NCBI GenBank assembly: GCA_022393335.1
Contig: JAJEKB010021263.1
Span: 1,348,199-1,412,198 of the forward strand
Length of the DNA stretch: 64,000 nucleotides
DNA from: Macrotrachela quadricornifera
Taxonomy: Eukaryota; Rotifera; Eurotatoria; Philodinida; Philodinidae
Direction: 5' to 3'
In this document: piece by piece, positions 61,046-64,000 of the stretch
Layout: each line of letters begins with the position of its first letter
Numbering within the stretch: position 1 is the first letter of the stretch
Notes under the pieces: model-generated
Told to the model about the DNA's origin: nothing
The model's database searches: none
The model's input: the letters and a program-made list of their open reading frames with translations, nothing else
Translations under genes and position numbers: made by a program

Positions 61046-62916
61046 GAAACAAAAAGAGAAAAGCAAGGCATGATAATTAGTAAATAATAGATTATAAACT
61101 TAGTTTAAGTATAAAAAAAAAATGAATTGACGAGAGAATAATTCTCCGCATTTTTTTTAAGAATAATAAATTGTATGCAATTCGTCAGTTTATCAACAAG
61201 AATAACATTTAATTCTTTACACTCATAGTTTATACTTCGCATAAGCCACGAGAACGATAGATTAAGAAATAAACTTTAATAATACTGCTAACTTAGGAGT
61301 TAATGAACGAAGGCAGACCACGATTTATCGAATCAGATTCTAATACGCGAATAACTACTACAGAATCTACCATAGTAGACAAATCTACTTTTATATTTTC
61401 GTTATTAAATTTACCTTTATTTGAATCAAATTTAGAGGTATCGAAGTTCACAGATGTAATATAGTTAGAAGTGATATCAATAAACAACAAAGTCTTCTAG
61501 TTGTAGTGTGTTTCAAGTCGATTTCGAAATTAACTAAACTAATGTTAATCGTTTGCAAGAGACTTTTTGATTGTATTCTTATCTGTATTACACATGTTAT
61601 GTCTCTGTGAATACTAATTTAGTGAATATTAAGCTATTTAATAATAAAACCTACAGTAAATAGCAATATGATAACTGTCCTATTCTTTCTTTCATTTCGA
61701 ATAACTTTTTCGCAAAAACTAATTTGTCTAAAAAGTATAGCTTCGATATTACGCAGAAATAGCTTTTGCATTACAAAAAGATTAATTTTCAGCATAAGTT
61801 AGAAGCTAAAGAATCCGTTTACTTAGACAACTAGTCTGCGAATGAGACAGAACGCATATGAATTTAAAAACAAAGAAACATGTAAGTAGTTGCCGGATGA
61901 GAGAGATAAAAAAGTAACTATTTTTCTTCCTTCGTATATCCCAGTGAAAAAAGTGTAACATGCTTACGCGTTCCAACGAAGTGAGTATCCTTTTTTTGCA
62001 GAAAAAAAACGTTTCAAGAAAAATAGAATGCATTTTTTTCCATAGAAGATATATGAAAGGAACACATTCCATTGTTTCTGGAACGCTTTTTTTTCTTCAA
62101 AAAAAAGAACATTCAATTCTTTGGAACGCCTAAGAACGACCTACATTTTTCACTCTTACCGGAAGGAAAGAAGAAACAGAATAAAAAAATTTCTTTGAAA
62201 TATGAATAGATGATGAACTCTGTTTCTGTCTAGCAAAGAAAAATAGATAAAATACAAAAATCTTAATTGTGTAGAAACTTTTATGAAAATAATTACATTT
62301 TAACTCATTTTATAATTGTAAGCTATGCAAGAACGAACTAATCTGTTTATCCTGGTTGATTATGCTTGTTAATAACACATACTTGCACTTCTAAAAAAAA
62401 GAAGTGGAAAAGATAAAGATTATTATATAATTTAAGAAAGAAGGAGTCATAGAAAAAAGATAATAGATCTTCCCATGTCGTGAAAATCGTCAGAAAATCG
62501 ACGATTAATCGCTGATTACTTGAAATATTACTTTAGCAATATCGCCCGTTTAATCGCCTATAATCGTGATTAATCAGTATTTTTATTAGAAGCTGATTGG
62601 CTACATTTAGAAGTTTTGATTATCTTTTATTTGAAAATAATTAACTATTTTTAAGATCTGATACAGTAGAACTAATAATAAAGATTATAAGAAATTATAT
62701 TTACTCACATACACGCGTCATTCATAAAATACAAATGCGGTAGATGAAGAAAAAAGAATCTTATAATTAATACATAAAGAGATATAGTAAACAAAATTAC
62801 AGTGATAACACAGAAAGAATGTGAAGATGCAGAAAAATAGCATATGGATAAGAGAATATCTGAATTAATTAAATCACATGTACGAAATTACAGTAAAAGG
62901 AATGCAAATATAACTA
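61046..62916. other. Intergenic, with ATTAATCG dyad patch
   Basis: AT-rich with no supported gene. The minus frame 61806-62072 spans T-rich DNA and is unsupported. At 62490-62600 variants of CGATTAATCG and AATCGTGATTAATC recur on both strands, another dyad-word patch. GTTCC/GGAACG words cluster at 61970-62130. Confidence 0.45.
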
Positions 62917-63152
62917 TTGGGTCGTCAACAAATTTTTGTCGTGTTTTCAAAAACTTTATTTTTATTTTTCCACTTGGACAGTATAACTAGCTTTCAATTA
63001 TATATGCATTATAACTGTCTATGACTTACCACCGATGTTCTGACAAAATAAGATCCTGTGTTCGCATTTAATTAAAAGCTAATTAAACTGTTAAAGTGGA
63101 AAAATCATAATAAAGTTTTTGAAAAAACGACAAAAATTTGTTGACGACCCAA
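62917..63152. mobile_element. Mariner-type MITE, 236 bp, TA duplication
   Basis: TA at 62915-62916 and 63153-63154 flanks perfect outer inverted repeats TTGGGTCGTCAACAAATTTT. The match continues with few differences for about 60 bp (TTGTCG, TTTTCAAAAACTTTAT, TTTTTCCACTT). TTGGGTCGTC-like ends and TA targets are typical of mariner. The central 115 bp has no coding content. Confidence 0.85.
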
Positions 63153-63270
63153 TAAATGTTCATAGAAAAATTGTATAAAATATCCAGCATTGTAAATAAC
63201 TATATTTTACAATACATAGAACATAATAGATCATCAAAATACCACAAGTTTAAGTTTTAAATTGATTTTG

Positions 63271-64000
63271 TCAGCAAAACTGTTCATTTGTTTCTGGTTC
63301 TGGAATATCAACACTTTGTTGTATTGATGATATTGATTCTGTTGGCTGATTTCCAGCATTACTAGTAGACTTATTGACATCTACAATATAAAAACATCGA
63401 AAATAACGCTTGAATTTATTAAGAAGGACATACCAGATTTGTTCATATCCTTTTGAATTTTTGCTTTTACATTTCTTCGTTTAGATTTAATACATTCAAG
63501 CAAAGGTGTCCATGCAATTGCTAATTCATCATGTGTTAAAGAAAATTTAGCTTGAACAGGATCTATAACAAGAGAGTATCTGATTAAGTACTAATAAAAT
63601 AAAAGATAACCTCGAATAGTTGTAATTCGTTTATCAATATCTAAATCACGTGCATCAATAGCAAGAAGTTCTTTTTCTAATTTGAATAATTTATCAACAG
63701 CTGTTAATACAAATTTATTAGGTTTGGATTTATCAGCAGGAATTTTAAGAAGATTGATCTCTTCACCAGTATCTAATTTAAAAATCTAATGAAAGAAATT
63801 TAGAATGGAACTTTAATATATTGTTACTTACAACATTCGTAGAGTTAGTATTTGTTGGTGATACTTCGGCTCCAACTTCATCACATAATACGATTGGAAT
63901 CTAAAGTATGGTAAGTAGATAAACAAATACTTTACTAAAACATATTTGTTTACTTGGTGAGTTCGCATAGCTTTAGCCATTTTCTTTTGATTATTAAAAA
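63271..64000 (-). CDS. Unrecognised protein, 3' exons only
   Basis: Exons, in gene order, are from beyond 64000 to 63954, 63900-63832, 63785-63611, 63562-63434 and 63380-63271. All phases agree and the stop is at 63271-63273. The visible C-terminal part contains QKKMAKAMRTHQIPIVLCDE, IFKLDTGEEINLL, NKFVLTAVDKLFKLEKEL, KFSLTHDELAIAWTPLLE and CIKSKRRNVKAKIQKDM. It ends in a Ser/Thr/Gln-rich acidic tail (QQSVDIPEPETNEQF). Regular spacing of charged and hydrophobic residues indicates helices. I do not recognise the family. A Met at 63980 could be internal or the start, since the frame runs to the window edge. The coding pattern (short introns, phase continuity) is convincing; function is unknown. 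Confidence 0.7.

Noticed and set aside
1..64000. CRISPR array, operons or other prokaryotic features
   Set aside because: No regularly spaced direct repeats; genes are intron-rich and separately spaced, so the DNA is eukaryotic.

Overview
The window reads as nuclear DNA of a small invertebrate, most likely a bdelloid rotifer. It is strongly AT-rich. Most introns of about 45-70 bp have GT-AG borders, and coding density is low between gene islands. The protein families also fit: an arginine-type ADP-ribosyltransferase fused to TPRs, divergent F-box/leucine-rich proteins, a GH128-type glucanase with a PAN/apple module, and a TRAF protein. This is inference from gene style and family content, because no ribosomal or mitochondrial marker is present.

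Layout. 1-1648 (-): ADP-ribosyltransferase/TPR gene cut by the window edge. 5063-9438 (+): gene for a single-pass membrane protein with an extracellular beta-rich domain, apparently frameshifted near its membrane segment. 10428-11372: TIR element. 12100-13800 (-): decayed second ADP-ribosyltransferase/TPR copy carrying a TTAA-flanked insertion. 14545-24720: no genes, but a 1.35 kb palindrome, hairpin MITEs, dyad-word minisatellites and dispersed repeats. 24817-29123 (+): TRAF-like gene whose large intron is packed with mobile DNA. 29265-39160: foldback and piggyBac-type elements. 40286-42458 (+): hnRNP U-like gene (SPRY plus P-loop kinase). 42913-44943 (-): F-box/LRR-like gene. 45615-47540: nested foldbacks. 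47792-48805 (-): POZ-like gene split by an in-frame stop. 49683-50972 (-): secreted GH128-type glycoside hydrolase. 53454-55337 (+): second F-box/LRR-like gene. 56148-56850: TA-flanked TIR element beside a broken scramblase copy (56884-57512). 58390-59863 (-): phospholipid scramblase, nine exons. 60477-61045 and 62917-63152: Tc1/mariner-type elements. 63271-64000 (-): 3' part of an unrecognised gene.

Themes. Two families occur as an intact gene plus a nearby broken copy (ADP-ribosyltransferase, scramblase). Two F-box genes flank a POZ-fold gene, which could be a local set of ubiquitin-ligase parts. The intergenic DNA is dominated by inverted-repeat elements of many unrelated families. Many short patches are built from one private word and its reverse complement; this is the pattern least explained by standard feature types. 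Exon borders were placed by eye from splice sites and frame continuity. No searches were run. I saw no tRNA, rRNA or CRISPR array.
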